Positions 46,975 to 54,898 of a stretch of DNA of 54,898 nucleotides are shown here, piece by piece. The DNA comes from Vicinamibacteria bacterium. Its GTDB lineage: Bacteria; Acidobacteriota; Vicinamibacteria; Vicinamibacterales; UBA8438. Under the pieces are notes generated by a model. It saw only the letters and a list, made by a program, of their open reading frames with translations. It searched no databases and was not told where the DNA came from. Numbering within the stretch: the first letter of the stretch is position 1; each line of letters starts with the position of its first letter. The position numbers were made by a program, and so were the translations under genes. The stretch is from the NCBI GenBank assembly GCA_022820825.1, contig JAJEEU010000105.1:1-54898 (forward strand). The letters run 5' to 3'.

Positions 46975-47985
46975 CTACCGCGAGGCGGCCTCCGCCGCGC
47001 GCTCCTCGGCGCGGTGGCCGGCCAGGATGCCCTCCATGCCGTAGTTGCCCTCGTGGCAGGCGTACTCGTAGACCGCGTCGTCGCTGCGCATGAGGGGAAT
47101 CGACGCGGTCCAGGCGCTGGTCCAGATGGTCGGGTCGTCGACGGTGACGGCGTACTCCAGCGTGTCGGGCCCGGTGCGCGTGAACTTCTCGACCACGCGC
47201 AGGTTGTCCGACGCGCCGCGGAAGCGGCTCTTGGGCGAGTAGTTGCGCGTCTCGACCACCAGCGTGTCGCCGTCCCAGTAGCCGCGCGAGTCGCCGTGCC
47301 ATTGCCGCACGGACGGGTCCAGCCCCGGCCGGCCGTCCAGCGGGATGATCCGCGCGTCGTGGTTCATCTCCATGTAGAAGACCAGGTGGTCCGCGGTCTG
47401 GAAGATCTGGAAGTAGCTGTTGTAGCCGGCGCCGATGCGCGGCACGCCGTAGGTGACGCAGCGCTCCTGCAGCGGGATGTCCGTCCACGTGTCGGCCGGG
47501 TGCTCGGCGCTGTAGGCGGCCCGCTCGGCCAGCAGCCGCTCGGCCGCGGGGGTAAGCGGCGGGATGCGCCCGTCCGGCGGATCGACCACCAGCGACGTGC
47601 GGTCGTTGAATTCGCGCTCGACGACCCAGAACTGGTTGTAGTTGCCGGTGGTCGGATCGTACGACGTCGCCTTCGTCTTCGCGATGGCTGCCAGCACGAG
47701 CTGGTCGCCGAACAGGGCGTCCTGCCCGGGGTCGGTGGCCTCCGCGGCGGCGGCCTGCAGCTCGGCCAGCTCTTCCCCGGTCAGCCGCGCCTTGCCGGCC
47801 CACTCGGCCGGCCGTTCGAGCGGCGTCGCGTTGTTGTTGGCCCAGACGCCCTGCAGGTCGGGGCGGCCGTCCGGCGTGCGCGGCGCGACCCACGTCTCCC
47901 CCGCCCCCTGCGCGTCGGCCGGCGCGGGCGCGGCGGCGGCCGCCAGCAACATCAAGCCCATTGCGATGTACGTTTTCTGCGACAT
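46975..47985 (-). CDS. Secreted YACHEGNY-family protein, paralogue P5
   Basis: This 336-residue protein has a signal peptide ending PAPADAQ. Motifs are DGRPDLQGVWANNNATPLER, DRTSLVVDPPDGRIPPLTPA, ERCVTYGVPRIGAGYNSY, IFQTADHLVFYMEMNHDARI, PLDGRPGL, W-HGDSRGYWDGDTLVVETRN and YEYACHEGNYGMEGILAGHR. GAGGAGAGG precedes the ATG. It is convergent with the NCS2 permease gene and divergent from the dCTP deaminase gene. The function is unknown. Confidence 0.8.
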   Translation of the reverse strand: MSQKTYIAMGLMLLAAAAAPAPADAQGAGETWVAPRTPDGRPDLQGVWANNNATPLERPAEWAGKARLTGEELAELQAAAAEATDPGQDALFGDQLVLAAIAKTKATSYDPTTGNYNQFWVVEREFNDRTSLVVDPPDGRIPPLTPAAERLLAERAAYSAEHPADTWTDIPLQERCVTYGVPRIGAGYNSYFQIFQTADHLVFYMEMNHDARIIPLDGRPGLDPSVRQWHGDSRGYWDGDTLVVETRNYSPKSRFRGASDNLRVVEKFTRTGPDTLEYAVTVDDPTIWTSAWTASIPLMRSDDAVYEYACHEGNYGMEGILAGHRAEERAAEAASR

Positions 47986-48010
47986 GGAACCTCTCCTCGC
48001 AAGTTGTGGT

Positions 48011-48023
48011 TGCTATGGTAGCA
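48011..48023. promoter_or_regulatory. Palindrome in the P5/dcd divergent promoter region
   Basis: TGCTA (48011-48015) and TAGCA (48019-48023) flank TGG. On the plus strand the palindrome contains TATGGT, and on the minus strand TACCAT, both possible -10 elements for the two divergent genes in this 69-nt gap. It may be a shared operator. Confidence 0.35.
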
Positions 48024-48054
48024 TCCGCCCACGGCGGCGGCAGAACAGGCAATC

Positions 48055-49269
48055 GTGACAGACCAGGTATTTCCGGAGCTGGAGGCGGAGGCGCCGCCGC
48101 GGCGTGACGCCGACGCGCAATCGCAGGCGCGCGGGGTGCTGCCTTCACAGGACATACGCAAGCTGATCGCCGAAGGCGCAATCTCCGCCTCCGAGCCCGT
48201 CGAGGACCGGCAGGTGCAACCCGCCAGCCTCGACCTGCGGCTGGGAGACACGGCGTACCGGCTGCAGGCGAGCTTCCTGCCGGGACCCGGCGCCACGGTC
48301 CAGGACAAGCTGCAGCACCTGTCGATGACGCGGCTCGACCTGTCGCGCCCGACGGTGCTGGAGCGGGGCTGCGTGTACCTGGTCCCCATCCTGGAGGAGC
48401 TGCGGCTCCCGCGCGAGCTGTCGGCCAAGGCGAACCCCAAGAGCACCACCGGCCGGCTCGACGTGTTCACGCGGCTGATCGCCGACTACGGCACCGAGTT
48501 CGAGCACGTTCCGAAAGGCTATTGCGGGCCGCTCTACGCCGAGATCGTGCCGCGCACGTTCTCCGTGATCGTCCACCCCGGGCTGAGCCTGTCGCAGCTT
48601 CGCTTCATCAAGGGCCGCGCGCCGTCGTCGGATGCTCAACTGACCCGGCTCGACCGGGAGGAGCGTCTGATCTACCTGGACGAGACGACCCCCGGCGAGG
48701 CGCTGATCCGTGACGGCCTGCAGCTCTCGGTCAGCCTGCAGGGAGAGCGGGAGACGGAAGTGGTCGCCTACAAGGGCCGCAAGAACGCGCCGCTCATCGA
48801 TCTGCGGCAGGTGGACCGCTACGACGCCGCGGAGTTCTGGGCGTCGATCTGCAGCCGCCCGGACGGGCGCCTGATCCTCAATCCCGGCGACTTCTACATC
48901 CTCGCGTCGCGCGAGCGGGTCCGCGTGCCGCCGCGCTTCGCGGCCGAGATGGTCCCCATCGATCCGTCGGTCGGCGAGTTCAGGATCCACTACGCCGGCT
49001 TCTTCGATCCGGGGTTCGGCTACGGCAAGAGCGACATTCCGGGCACCCGCGCGGTGCTCGAAGTGCGGGCGCACGAGGTGCCGTTCGTCATCGAGCACGG
49101 CCAGGTGGTCGGCCGCCTCGTCTACAGCCACGTGCTGGACGTGCCGGACAAGATCTACGGCGTGTCGATCGGCTCGTCCTACCAGCGCCAGGAGCTGGCG
49201 CTCAGCAAGCAGTTCCGCCGCTCGACCTACCCGGCAGGCCAGCCGGAGAGCGCGGCGGAGAACCCGTAG
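48055..49269 (+). CDS. dcd: 2'-deoxycytidine 5'-triphosphate deaminase, two-domain form
   Basis: This 404-residue protein resembles bacterial dCTP deaminases of the long type, in which two dUTPase-like domains are joined. The first domain has QPASLDLRLGDTAYRL and LSAKANPKSTTGRLDVFTRL, followed by IVPRTFSVIVHPGLSLSQLR. The second begins near residue 255 with FWASICSRPDGRLILNPGDF and has FAAEMVPIDPSVGEFRIHYA and DPGFGYGK. The reaction yields dUTP from dCTP for thymidylate synthesis. The start is a GTG. A normal Dcd is about 190 residues, so the length supports the two-domain call. Confidence 0.87.
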   Translation: MTDQVFPELEAEAPPRRDADAQSQARGVLPSQDIRKLIAEGAISASEPVEDRQVQPASLDLRLGDTAYRLQASFLPGPGATVQDKLQHLSMTRLDLSRPTVLERGCVYLVPILEELRLPRELSAKANPKSTTGRLDVFTRLIADYGTEFEHVPKGYCGPLYAEIVPRTFSVIVHPGLSLSQLRFIKGRAPSSDAQLTRLDREERLIYLDETTPGEALIRDGLQLSVSLQGERETEVVAYKGRKNAPLIDLRQVDRYDAAEFWASICSRPDGRLILNPGDFYILASRERVRVPPRFAAEMVPIDPSVGEFRIHYAGFFDPGFGYGKSDIPGTRAVLEVRAHEVPFVIEHGQVVGRLVYSHVLDVPDKIYGVSIGSSYQRQELALSKQFRRSTYPAGQPESAAENP

Positions 49270-49287
49270 CAGCCCGCCTGCCCCACC

Positions 49288-50676
49288 TCAGTGTGCGGCT
49301 GCAGCCGCCGCTTGCACGTCGAACAGCGCGAGATCCACGGCCTCGGCCATCACGCGATAGCCGTCGTCGTTGCCGTGGATCGCGTCGCCCGGGTCGTACG
49401 CCGGCAGGATGCGGGTCGGATGGTCGGGGTCGCGGATCGCGAGATCGAACTCGATCACCGCGTCGTACGCGCTGTCCGATCGCATCCACGCATTGAACCC
49501 CTGCCGCTTCGCCTCTCCGGTCCCGGAGTAGGTGAGCGCCCCCTCGAACGGCGTCAGCGTGCCGCCGTAGATGCGCAGGCCGCGCGCGTGCGCCCGCTGC
49601 ACCAGGGCCTTGTGTCCCGCAATCAGATCCTCGACCGCCGGCCACGGGTTGTCGTAGGCGAAGCCGACGTCGTTGATCGATTCGAGCACGACCACGTGCG
49701 TGACGCCCGCCTGCAGCAGCACGTCGCGGTCGAAGCGCGACAGCGCCGACGGCCCGAAGAACGCGTTCGGGTCGGGCGGCGTCTCGTCCGGGCCGAACGG
49801 CGCGCCGCGGCGCAGGATGGTCTCCATGCCGCCGTTGTGGCTCAGCACGCGGTTGCCGCCGATGCCGACGTTGAGCACGCCCGGCGCGGCGTCCCCGTAC
49901 TCCGCCACGAGCCGCTCGGCGAGGAAGTCGGGCCAGCGGCTGTTGGTGTCGGGCGTGGACGCGGTGCCGTCGGTGATCGAATCGCCCAGCGTGACGATGG
50001 CGCCCGGCGCGGTGCGCGTGCTGACGTCGACGCGCGCCAGGTAGAAGAACGTCAGCGTCGTCTCCTCGACCGGCAACTCGGGCGCACCCGCATGGTCGCC
50101 CGGCGCTGACAAGTAGGTGGTCGAGAGCGCCGTGCGGTGCCCGGTGCCGGCGGATCCGGCGCCCCACATGTCGCCCGGCAGGTACAGGTCGATCGCCAGC
50201 TCGGCCAGCGGCGGCAGGGCCAGCGCCACCGGGTCGCTCAGCAGCACCGACCCGGCTTCGATAGTCGTGGCGGGCGCCCCGCCGAACGTCAGCGAGCCGC
50301 CGGCCGCGGCGTCGATCGCGGGGCCGTCCACGCGCAGCGCCACGTGCGCGGCGCCGATCTCCAGCGGCGCGGCGCCGTACTGGTTGCTCAGCAGCACCCG
50401 CACGGCCTCGCCGCCGATGCTCGTGCGGACCACCTGGCGCACCGTCTGGCCGGCGATGCGCGGCACGGTTCCCAGCGGACTGTCCGCGGCTTCCTCGTCC
50501 GGCGCCGGCAGCGACACGGGACCGGTCGCCCAGGTGCCAATCCACCTCAAGTCCGCCGTAGCCGCCGCCGGAGGCGGGGGCGAAGGCGGAGACGTGCACG
50601 CGGGCGCCAGTGCCAAAATCGCCGCGGCCGTCGCCAATCGCCGGTCGAGTCGATAGCGCCACATCGAAGTCCTCAT
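49288..50676 (-). CDS. SGNH/GDSL hydrolase, predicted lipoprotein
   Basis: This 462-residue protein has a lipoprotein signal (ILALAPACTSP, lipid-anchored Cys27). An N-terminal beta domain (about 40-215) precedes the SGNH core. Block I is VTLGDSITDG near residue 230 (nucleophile Ser), block II/III is LNVGIGGNRVL, and HGNDDGY near the C-terminus carries the catalytic Asp/His region. Such enzymes cut ester bonds in carbohydrates or lipids. Start ATG 50676 has GGAGG 6 nt upstream and overlaps the stop of the DUF1330 gene (ATGA). Confidence 0.88.
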   Translation of the reverse strand: MRTSMWRYRLDRRLATAAAILALAPACTSPPSPPPPAAATADLRWIGTWATGPVSLPAPDEEAADSPLGTVPRIAGQTVRQVVRTSIGGEAVRVLLSNQYGAAPLEIGAAHVALRVDGPAIDAAAGGSLTFGGAPATTIEAGSVLLSDPVALALPPLAELAIDLYLPGDMWGAGSAGTGHRTALSTTYLSAPGDHAGAPELPVEETTLTFFYLARVDVSTRTAPGAIVTLGDSITDGTASTPDTNSRWPDFLAERLVAEYGDAAPGVLNVGIGGNRVLSHNGGMETILRRGAPFGPDETPPDPNAFFGPSALSRFDRDVLLQAGVTHVVVLESINDVGFAYDNPWPAVEDLIAGHKALVQRAHARGLRIYGGTLTPFEGALTYSGTGEAKRQGFNAWMRSDSAYDAVIEFDLAIRDPDHPTRILPAYDPGDAIHGNDDGYRVMAEAVDLALFDVQAAAAAAH

Positions 50677-50969
50677 CTCGCCTCCAGTCCCCGGGCCACG
50701 ATCAGGGTGCCGGGCGCCGCCTCGAAGCGCTGCGGCAGGATCGCCTGGTACTCCGGCGAGTCGTACCACGCGCGAAACGCCTCGAGCGTGGCGAACTCGA
50801 CGATTACGGTGCGTGGATACCCGATCTCGCCCTCGACCACTTCCGGCGTCTCGTCGAACGCCACCACGCGGCCGCCGTGCGCGTTGATCGTCGGCAACGC
50901 CTTGCCGACGTACTGCGCGAGCAATTCCGGGTTCTCGATTCGTCCCTGTGCAACTGCGTAGACCGGCAT
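50673..50969 (-). CDS. DUF1330 family protein
   Basis: This 98-residue protein begins MPVYAVAQGRIENPELLAQY and contains INAHGGRVVAFDETPEV and VIVEFATLEAFRAWYDSPEY. This is the DUF1330 ferredoxin-like (dimeric alpha/beta barrel) fold, with no established reaction. No signal peptide is present. GGAGGAGG precedes the ATG. It overlaps and is coupled to the SGNH hydrolase gene. Confidence 0.88.
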   Translation of the reverse strand: MPVYAVAQGRIENPELLAQYVGKALPTINAHGGRVVAFDETPEVVEGEIGYPRTVIVEFATLEAFRAWYDSPEYQAILPQRFEAAPGTLIVARGLEAR

Positions 50970-51058
50970 CGGGCTGCCTCCTCCGCGCGTACCGCGCGCC
51001 CGATCATACCCCCGCCGGCGTGCGCGGATCGGCAGCCGCAGCAGAAGGCCGGTGCGCA

Positions 51059-53431
51059 ATGCGGACTATAGTTTTCACGCCCGTGCGCCGTCTCCCCGTA
51101 TCGCTCTTCACAATGCTGCTTGCCGCGGCGCTGCCCGCCGCGGCGGCGCAGCAAGCGGACCGGCAGGGAACGCGTCCGTCCGGCGGCAGCGGGCTGGGCA
51201 TCAACCTGGCGGCGACCCTGGACGGACCCCCGCCGCCGGCGCCGCCGGCCGTGATCGCCCGCGACGAGCAGGGCCGCGCCACCGTACGGGCCGTGCGGGT
51301 GGACGAACCCATCCGCCTCGACGGCCGGCTGGACGAGGCGGTCTACCGCGACGTGCCGCCGATCACCGGGTTCATCCAGCAGGTGCCCGACGAAGGCGCG
51401 CCGGCCACCGAGCAGACCGAGGCCTGGCTGCTGTTCGACGGCGAGCACATCTACATCGGCGTGCGCTGCCACGACTCCGCCCCGCCGGGCGAGTGGGTCG
51501 CCAACGACATGCGCCGCGACACGCCGCAGCTCCGCCAGAACGACACGTTCGCGGTGATCTTCGACACCTTCCACGACCGCCGCAACGGCGTGGCGTTCTA
51601 CACCAACCCGCTCGGCGCGCGGGCCGACTTCGCCATCACGAACGAGGGCAACCCGAACAGCGACTGGAATCCCGTGTGGGACGTCCGCACCGGCCGTTTC
51701 GAGGGCGGCTGGACCGCGGAAATGGAAATCCCCTTCAAGTCGCTGCGCTACCGGCCCGGCGCGGCCCAGGTGTGGGGGCTTCAGATGCGGCGCGTCGTGC
51801 GGCGCAAGAACGAGGGCTCGTACATCACGCCGCTGCCCATCTCGGCCGTCGCCCGCAGCGGGGCGATCGGCGGCATCTTCCGCGTGTCGGACGCCGCGAC
51901 GCTCGTCGGCCTCGAGGCGCCGCAGGGCAGCCGCAACCTGGAGATCAAGCCGTACGCCATCGGCGGCGCGGTCACCGACCGCGACGCCGCGCCGGGCGAG
52001 AACGACCTGTGGGGCGGCAACGCCGGGCTGGACGTGAAGGTCGGCGTCACCCAGAACCTGACGGCCGATTTCACCTACCGCACCGACTTCGCCCAGGTCG
52101 AGGTGGACGAGCAACAGATAAACCTGACCCGCTTCAACCTGTTCTTTCCGGAGAAGCGCGAGTTCTTCCTGGAGGGACGCGGCATCTTCGAGTTCGCCAC
52201 CGGCGGGGTCACCGGCGGGCCGGGCGGCTTCCGCGATCCCAACGCCCCGCTGCTCTTCTACAGCCGCCGCATCGGCCTGCAGGACAACCACGTGGTGCCC
52301 ATCGTCGGCGGCGGGCGGCTGACCGGCAAGGTCGGCGCGTTCGACGTCGGGGCGCTGAGCATCCAGACCGACGACCAGGACGCGTCCGGCGCCCTGGCGA
52401 CGAACTTCAGCGTCCTGCGCATCAAGCGCGACGTGCTGCGCAAGAGCAGCCTCGGCGCCCTGGTCACCAACCGCTCGGTCTCCACGCTCGGCGACGGTGC
52501 CGGCCAGACCTACGGCGTGGACGGCACCTTCAGTTTCTACGAGAACGTCCACTTCCTGGCGTACGCCGCGCGCACCGCCGCGCCCGGGCGCAGCGACGAG
52601 AACACCAGCTACCAGGCCAAGTTCGACTACACCGGCGACCTGTACGGCATCCGCCTCAATCACCTGCTCGTCGAGAAGCACTTCAACCCGGAAGTGGGCT
52701 TCGTGCGCCGCGACAACTTCCGCCAGTCGCAGTTCGTGGGGCGTTTCAGCCCGCGGCCCGACATCGACCTCGTGCGGCAGTTCCGCATGGGCGTCAACTT
52801 CGACTACACGCTGACGGCCGATACGTCACAGCTCGAGACGCGCATGTTCCTGCTCGGGGGCGAGACCGAGTTCGAGAACGGCGACCAGCTCACCTTCACG
52901 GTGCGAGACAACTACGAGCTGCTGCACGAGCCGTTCTCGCCGGGCGGCGACATGGACATACCGGCCGGCGGGTACGGCTTCACCGACTACTCGGTGCAGT
53001 ACCGCCTCGGGCAGCAGCACCGCGCCAACGGAATGGTGTCGCTGCAGAAGGGCGGCTACTTCAACGGGGACATCACCTCGCTCGCGTTCTTCGCCGGCTA
53101 CGTGGAAATGACCTCGCAGCTTTCCGTCGAGCCGAGCGTCTGGTTCAACTGGATCGACCTCCCGCAGGGCTCCTTCCGCACCGACCTGGCGCTGGCGCGT
53201 GTCAACTACACCTTCACGCCCAGGATGTTCTTCGCCGGGCTGGTGCAGTACAACTCCAGCAACGACACGCTCGGCGCCAACCTCAGGTTCCGCTGGGAGT
53301 ACAGCCCGGGCAGCGAGCTGTTCGTGGTCTATACGGAGGAACGCGACACCCTGTCGCTGCGCCCCGACCGCTCCACCCACCTGCGCGGCCGCGGCCTGGT
53401 GGTCAAGATCAACCGCCTGTTGCAGTTCTGA
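51059..53431 (+). CDS. DUF5916 outer-membrane protein with N-terminal CBM9-like domain
   Basis: This 790-residue exported protein has a signal peptide (SLFTMLLAAALPAAAAQQ). Residues of about 80-260 form a carbohydrate-binding-family-9-like domain: IRLDGRLDEAVYRDVPPITG, AWLLFDGEHIYIGVRCHDSA, GWTAEMEIPFKSLRY. The rest is DUF5916, with NLFFPEKREFFLEGRGIFEF and LLFYSRRIGL, followed by amphipathic beta strands and a C-terminal Phe, as in outer-membrane barrels. The function is unknown; sugar binding at the surface is an inference from CBM9. It is divergent from the DUF1330 gene. Confidence 0.88.
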   Translation: MRTIVFTPVRRLPVSLFTMLLAAALPAAAAQQADRQGTRPSGGSGLGINLAATLDGPPPPAPPAVIARDEQGRATVRAVRVDEPIRLDGRLDEAVYRDVPPITGFIQQVPDEGAPATEQTEAWLLFDGEHIYIGVRCHDSAPPGEWVANDMRRDTPQLRQNDTFAVIFDTFHDRRNGVAFYTNPLGARADFAITNEGNPNSDWNPVWDVRTGRFEGGWTAEMEIPFKSLRYRPGAAQVWGLQMRRVVRRKNEGSYITPLPISAVARSGAIGGIFRVSDAATLVGLEAPQGSRNLEIKPYAIGGAVTDRDAAPGENDLWGGNAGLDVKVGVTQNLTADFTYRTDFAQVEVDEQQINLTRFNLFFPEKREFFLEGRGIFEFATGGVTGGPGGFRDPNAPLLFYSRRIGLQDNHVVPIVGGGRLTGKVGAFDVGALSIQTDDQDASGALATNFSVLRIKRDVLRKSSLGALVTNRSVSTLGDGAGQTYGVDGTFSFYENVHFLAYAARTAAPGRSDENTSYQAKFDYTGDLYGIRLNHLLVEKHFNPEVGFVRRDNFRQSQFVGRFSPRPDIDLVRQFRMGVNFDYTLTADTSQLETRMFLLGGETEFENGDQLTFTVRDNYELLHEPFSPGGDMDIPAGGYGFTDYSVQYRLGQQHRANGMVSLQKGGYFNGDITSLAFFAGYVEMTSQLSVEPSVWFNWIDLPQGSFRTDLALARVNYTFTPRMFFAGLVQYNSSNDTLGANLRFRWEYSPGSELFVVYTEERDTLSLRPDRSTHLRGRGLVVKINRLLQF

Positions 53432-53515
53432 CGCCTGGCCCGTAAGCATTTCTTGCCAGCGTTCGTCGGGAGGGCGTCGAGACGCCGCAGGAAGGCCACG
53501 GCTCCATCCCGCGGA

Positions 53516-54670
53516 TCAGGCCGGCGCCTCGGCCGTGAACCGTTCCGCCGCCGGCGCCGCTATCATCCGCTGCCCGATCCCGTAGCGCAGGTCTCCCGGG
53601 TACAGGACGTATAGAACGTCGAGCGAGAGATCGCGCAGCGCCGCTGTCATGGAGGGCGTGCGGCGGGGAGCATCTACGCGCTTGATCTCCACGCCGACTC
53701 TACGACCCTTTGCAAGGAGCAGCAGGTCAAGTTCCGCGCCCGCGTGCGTTCCCCAGAAGAACGCCTGGTCCGGGCGCGCCTCGGCGAGTGTCTTCTCCAG
53801 GACGAACCCTTCCCAGGACGCGCCGAGCCGGGGATTCGTGAGCAGCTCGCTCATCGCGCTTGCCCCGATCAACTGGTGGAACAGCCCGGAATCCCTGAAG
53901 TAGAGCTTCGGACGTTTGATCTGGCGCTTCCCGAGGTTTGCATGCCAGGGGCGGAGCTGGCGGACGAGGAAGAGGTGCTCCAACAGATCCAGATAACGCC
54001 GGACAGTGGACTCGCTGATTCCCAGGGCGGTCGCGAGCGCCCGGAGGTTCGCGACCTGGCCGTGGTAGTGGGCCAGCATGAGCACGAGGCGATGGATGGT
54101 CGGCGCTCCGAGCTCCGCTCCGAATTGGGGCAGATCGCGCTCGACCACCGTCTGAATGTACGACTTCCTCCAGATCAGGCTGTCTTCATCGCTAGCAGCG
54201 AGCAGCGAACGGGGAAACCCGCCGCGGAGCCAGAGATCGGACAACCGTGCCGTTCCGAGCTCCGCGACCTGGAACCCGGTGAGCTCCAGGTATTCGATGC
54301 GTCCGGCCAGCGATTCGGCACTCTGCCGCAGCAGGTCGGGACCGGCGCTGCCCAGCACCAGAAACCTGGTCGAATTGTCCTCGCGGTCCGCCAGGACGCG
54401 CAGAACGGGAAACAGGTCGGGACGCCGGTGCACTTCGTCAATGACCACCAGGCCGGATAGCGGGTCGAGCGCCGTCATCGGCTCGTCCAGCCGGGCAAGG
54501 CTGAGGGGGTCCTCGAGATCGAAGTAGTTCGGCGAGCGGGCCTCGACGAACTGGCGCGCAAGCGTCGTCTTGCCGCACTGCCGAGGTCCGATGAGCGCCA
54601 CGACGGGGTTCCGCCGCAGGGCACGCTCCACCAGAGGCGCGGCGGCGCGCGGGATCGGCTGCGCATTCAT
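53516..54670 (-). CDS. ATP-binding protein, AAA_14 / DUF4143 family
   Basis: This 384-residue protein has a P-loop ALIGPRQCGKTTLARQF at about 25-41 and a Walker B GLVVIDEVHRRPDLF. The C-terminal DUF4143 half contains NLRALATALGISESTVRRYL, a winged-helix-like segment, and a restriction-endonuclease-like GAELDLLLLAKGRRVGVEIK near the end (D-x-E-x-K-like pattern). Members are common, mobile and of uncertain function. The gene appears slightly less GC-rich than its neighbours, and a palindrome sits before it. It converges with the DUF5916 gene. No separate toxin or antitoxin gene is visible. Confidence 0.88.
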   Translation of the reverse strand: MNAQPIPRAAAPLVERALRRNPVVALIGPRQCGKTTLARQFVEARSPNYFDLEDPLSLARLDEPMTALDPLSGLVVIDEVHRRPDLFPVLRVLADREDNSTRFLVLGSAGPDLLRQSAESLAGRIEYLELTGFQVAELGTARLSDLWLRGGFPRSLLAASDEDSLIWRKSYIQTVVERDLPQFGAELGAPTIHRLVLMLAHYHGQVANLRALATALGISESTVRRYLDLLEHLFLVRQLRPWHANLGKRQIKRPKLYFRDSGLFHQLIGASAMSELLTNPRLGASWEGFVLEKTLAEARPDQAFFWGTHAGAELDLLLLAKGRRVGVEIKRVDAPRRTPSMTAALRDLSLDVLYVLYPGDLRYGIGQRMIAAPAAERFTAEAPA

Positions 54671-54671
54671 G

Positions 54672-54708
54672 CCTTGAAATTACACGGCATAGTGTTTATT
54701 TTTCAAGG
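54672..54708. promoter_or_regulatory. Palindrome and promoter region of the AAA/DUF4143 gene
   Basis: CCTTGAAA (54672-54679) and TTTCAAGG (54701-54708) are perfect inverted repeats, and ACAC/GTGT further inside extends the symmetry. Minus-strand TTGAAA could be a -35 element. The palindrome begins 2 nt from the start codon, in an A/T-rich block, so it may be an autoregulatory operator. Confidence 0.45.
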
Positions 54709-54756
54709 AATATCGATCGCGTGCCTGGCGCGACGGCTCTGCCGCGGGCGGGTTGG

Positions 54757-54764
54757 TATACTGC
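54757..54764 (+). promoter_or_regulatory. TATACTGC -10-like motif near the window end
   Basis: This octamer is identical to the ones before the genes at 24570, 40190 (minus) and 43244. It lies about 98 nt before the possible secreted-protein start at 54862. Confidence 0.4.
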
Positions 54765-54861
54765 CTGGATCGCCGCGCGGCGCGCGCGGTACCGACACGG
54801 GAACCCGGCCACGACATCGCATCGGTCTCTCATCCCTCACGCGCCGCGCCTGGCGGCGCTG

Positions 54862-54898
54862 ATGCTGCCGGCGCTGCTCGCCGCCGCCGCTTCCGCCG
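54862..54898 (+). CDS. Possible start of a secreted-protein gene (cut by window end)
   Basis: ATG at 54862 opens the frame MLPALLAAAASA, which runs off the window. The residues are those of a signal-peptide core, and in-frame codons upstream (LIPHAPRLAAL) would fit the n-region, but no standard start codon was found there. No family can be assigned from 12 residues. Confidence 0.35.
   Translation, partial: MLPALLAAAASA

Noticed and set aside
53473..53486. GGCGTC-GA-GACGCC hairpin between the DUF5916 and AAA genes
   Set aside because: It has a 2-nt loop, a short stem and no U-run. It is too weak to call a terminator.
53516..54670. AAA/DUF4143 gene as part of a toxin-antitoxin pair
   Set aside because: No small partner gene overlaps or adjoins it on either side.

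Overview
The window is about 55 kb of GC-rich bacterial chromosome. It is ordinary, gene-dense housekeeping and accessory DNA: no prophage, CRISPR array or rRNA operon was seen. The gene content points to an Acidobacteriota-like organism, possibly of the Vicinamibacteria type. This is an inference from the fused 2-oxoacid:ferredoxin oxidoreductase, a DUF5916 outer-membrane protein, DUF6152, a YpdA-type reductase and an expanded family of secreted proteins ending in a YACHEGNY motif. No database search was possible.

Layout. Positions 1-751 hold an anti-sigma/ECF sigma pair. 949-4077 is a large secreted metalloprotease/propeller/Omp85-like protein. 4092-9625 (minus) holds a TPR/retropepsin protein, nuoI, nuoB, a ferredoxin, lipA and lpdA. 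9782-15975 (plus) holds korA, korB, a MoxR ATPase, a VWA protein and a LON-domain protein. 15989-24542 is mostly minus: ypdA, a small secreted protein, folE, a 3-hydroxyacyl-CoA dehydrogenase, a gamma-glutamylcyclotransferase-like protein, tsaD, mtnA and a nucleoside transporter, with one plus-strand YACHEGNY gene inside. 24570-27251 is an M14 peptidase. 27281-34637 (minus) is a complete cell-shape cluster read mreB-mreC-mreD-mrdA-rodA-rng. It is followed by ppiD, sppA and tRNA-Leu(CAG). 38779-47985 is an accessory region with four more YACHEGNY paralogues, DUF6152, a VWA membrane protein, a methyltransferase, a metallo-beta-lactamase-fold protein and an NCS2 permease. The window ends with a two-domain dCTP deaminase, a DUF1330/SGNH pair, a DUF5916 protein, an AAA/DUF4143 protein and the possible start of another secreted protein.

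How the genes may work together. KorAB reduces ferredoxin, and a ferredoxin gene sits directly upstream of nuoB-nuoI, which suggests ferredoxin-linked respiration. LipA and Lpd serve the lipoyl-dependent dehydrogenases. The shape cluster is a classic elongasome operon.

The most interesting signals are outside the standard genes. First, a family of about 120-nt structured elements (four copies plus one trace) whose hairpin stems covary between copies; in three copies and the trace the element lies just downstream of a gene end in the same orientation. Second, a 159-bp inverted-repeat element between mreC and mreD whose arm supplies the mreC stop codon. Third, five paralogues of a secreted family of unknown function within 28 kb. 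Fourth, a recurrent TATACTGC promoter-like motif upstream of secreted-protein genes.

No stretch longer than about 300 bases lacks a gene or described element.
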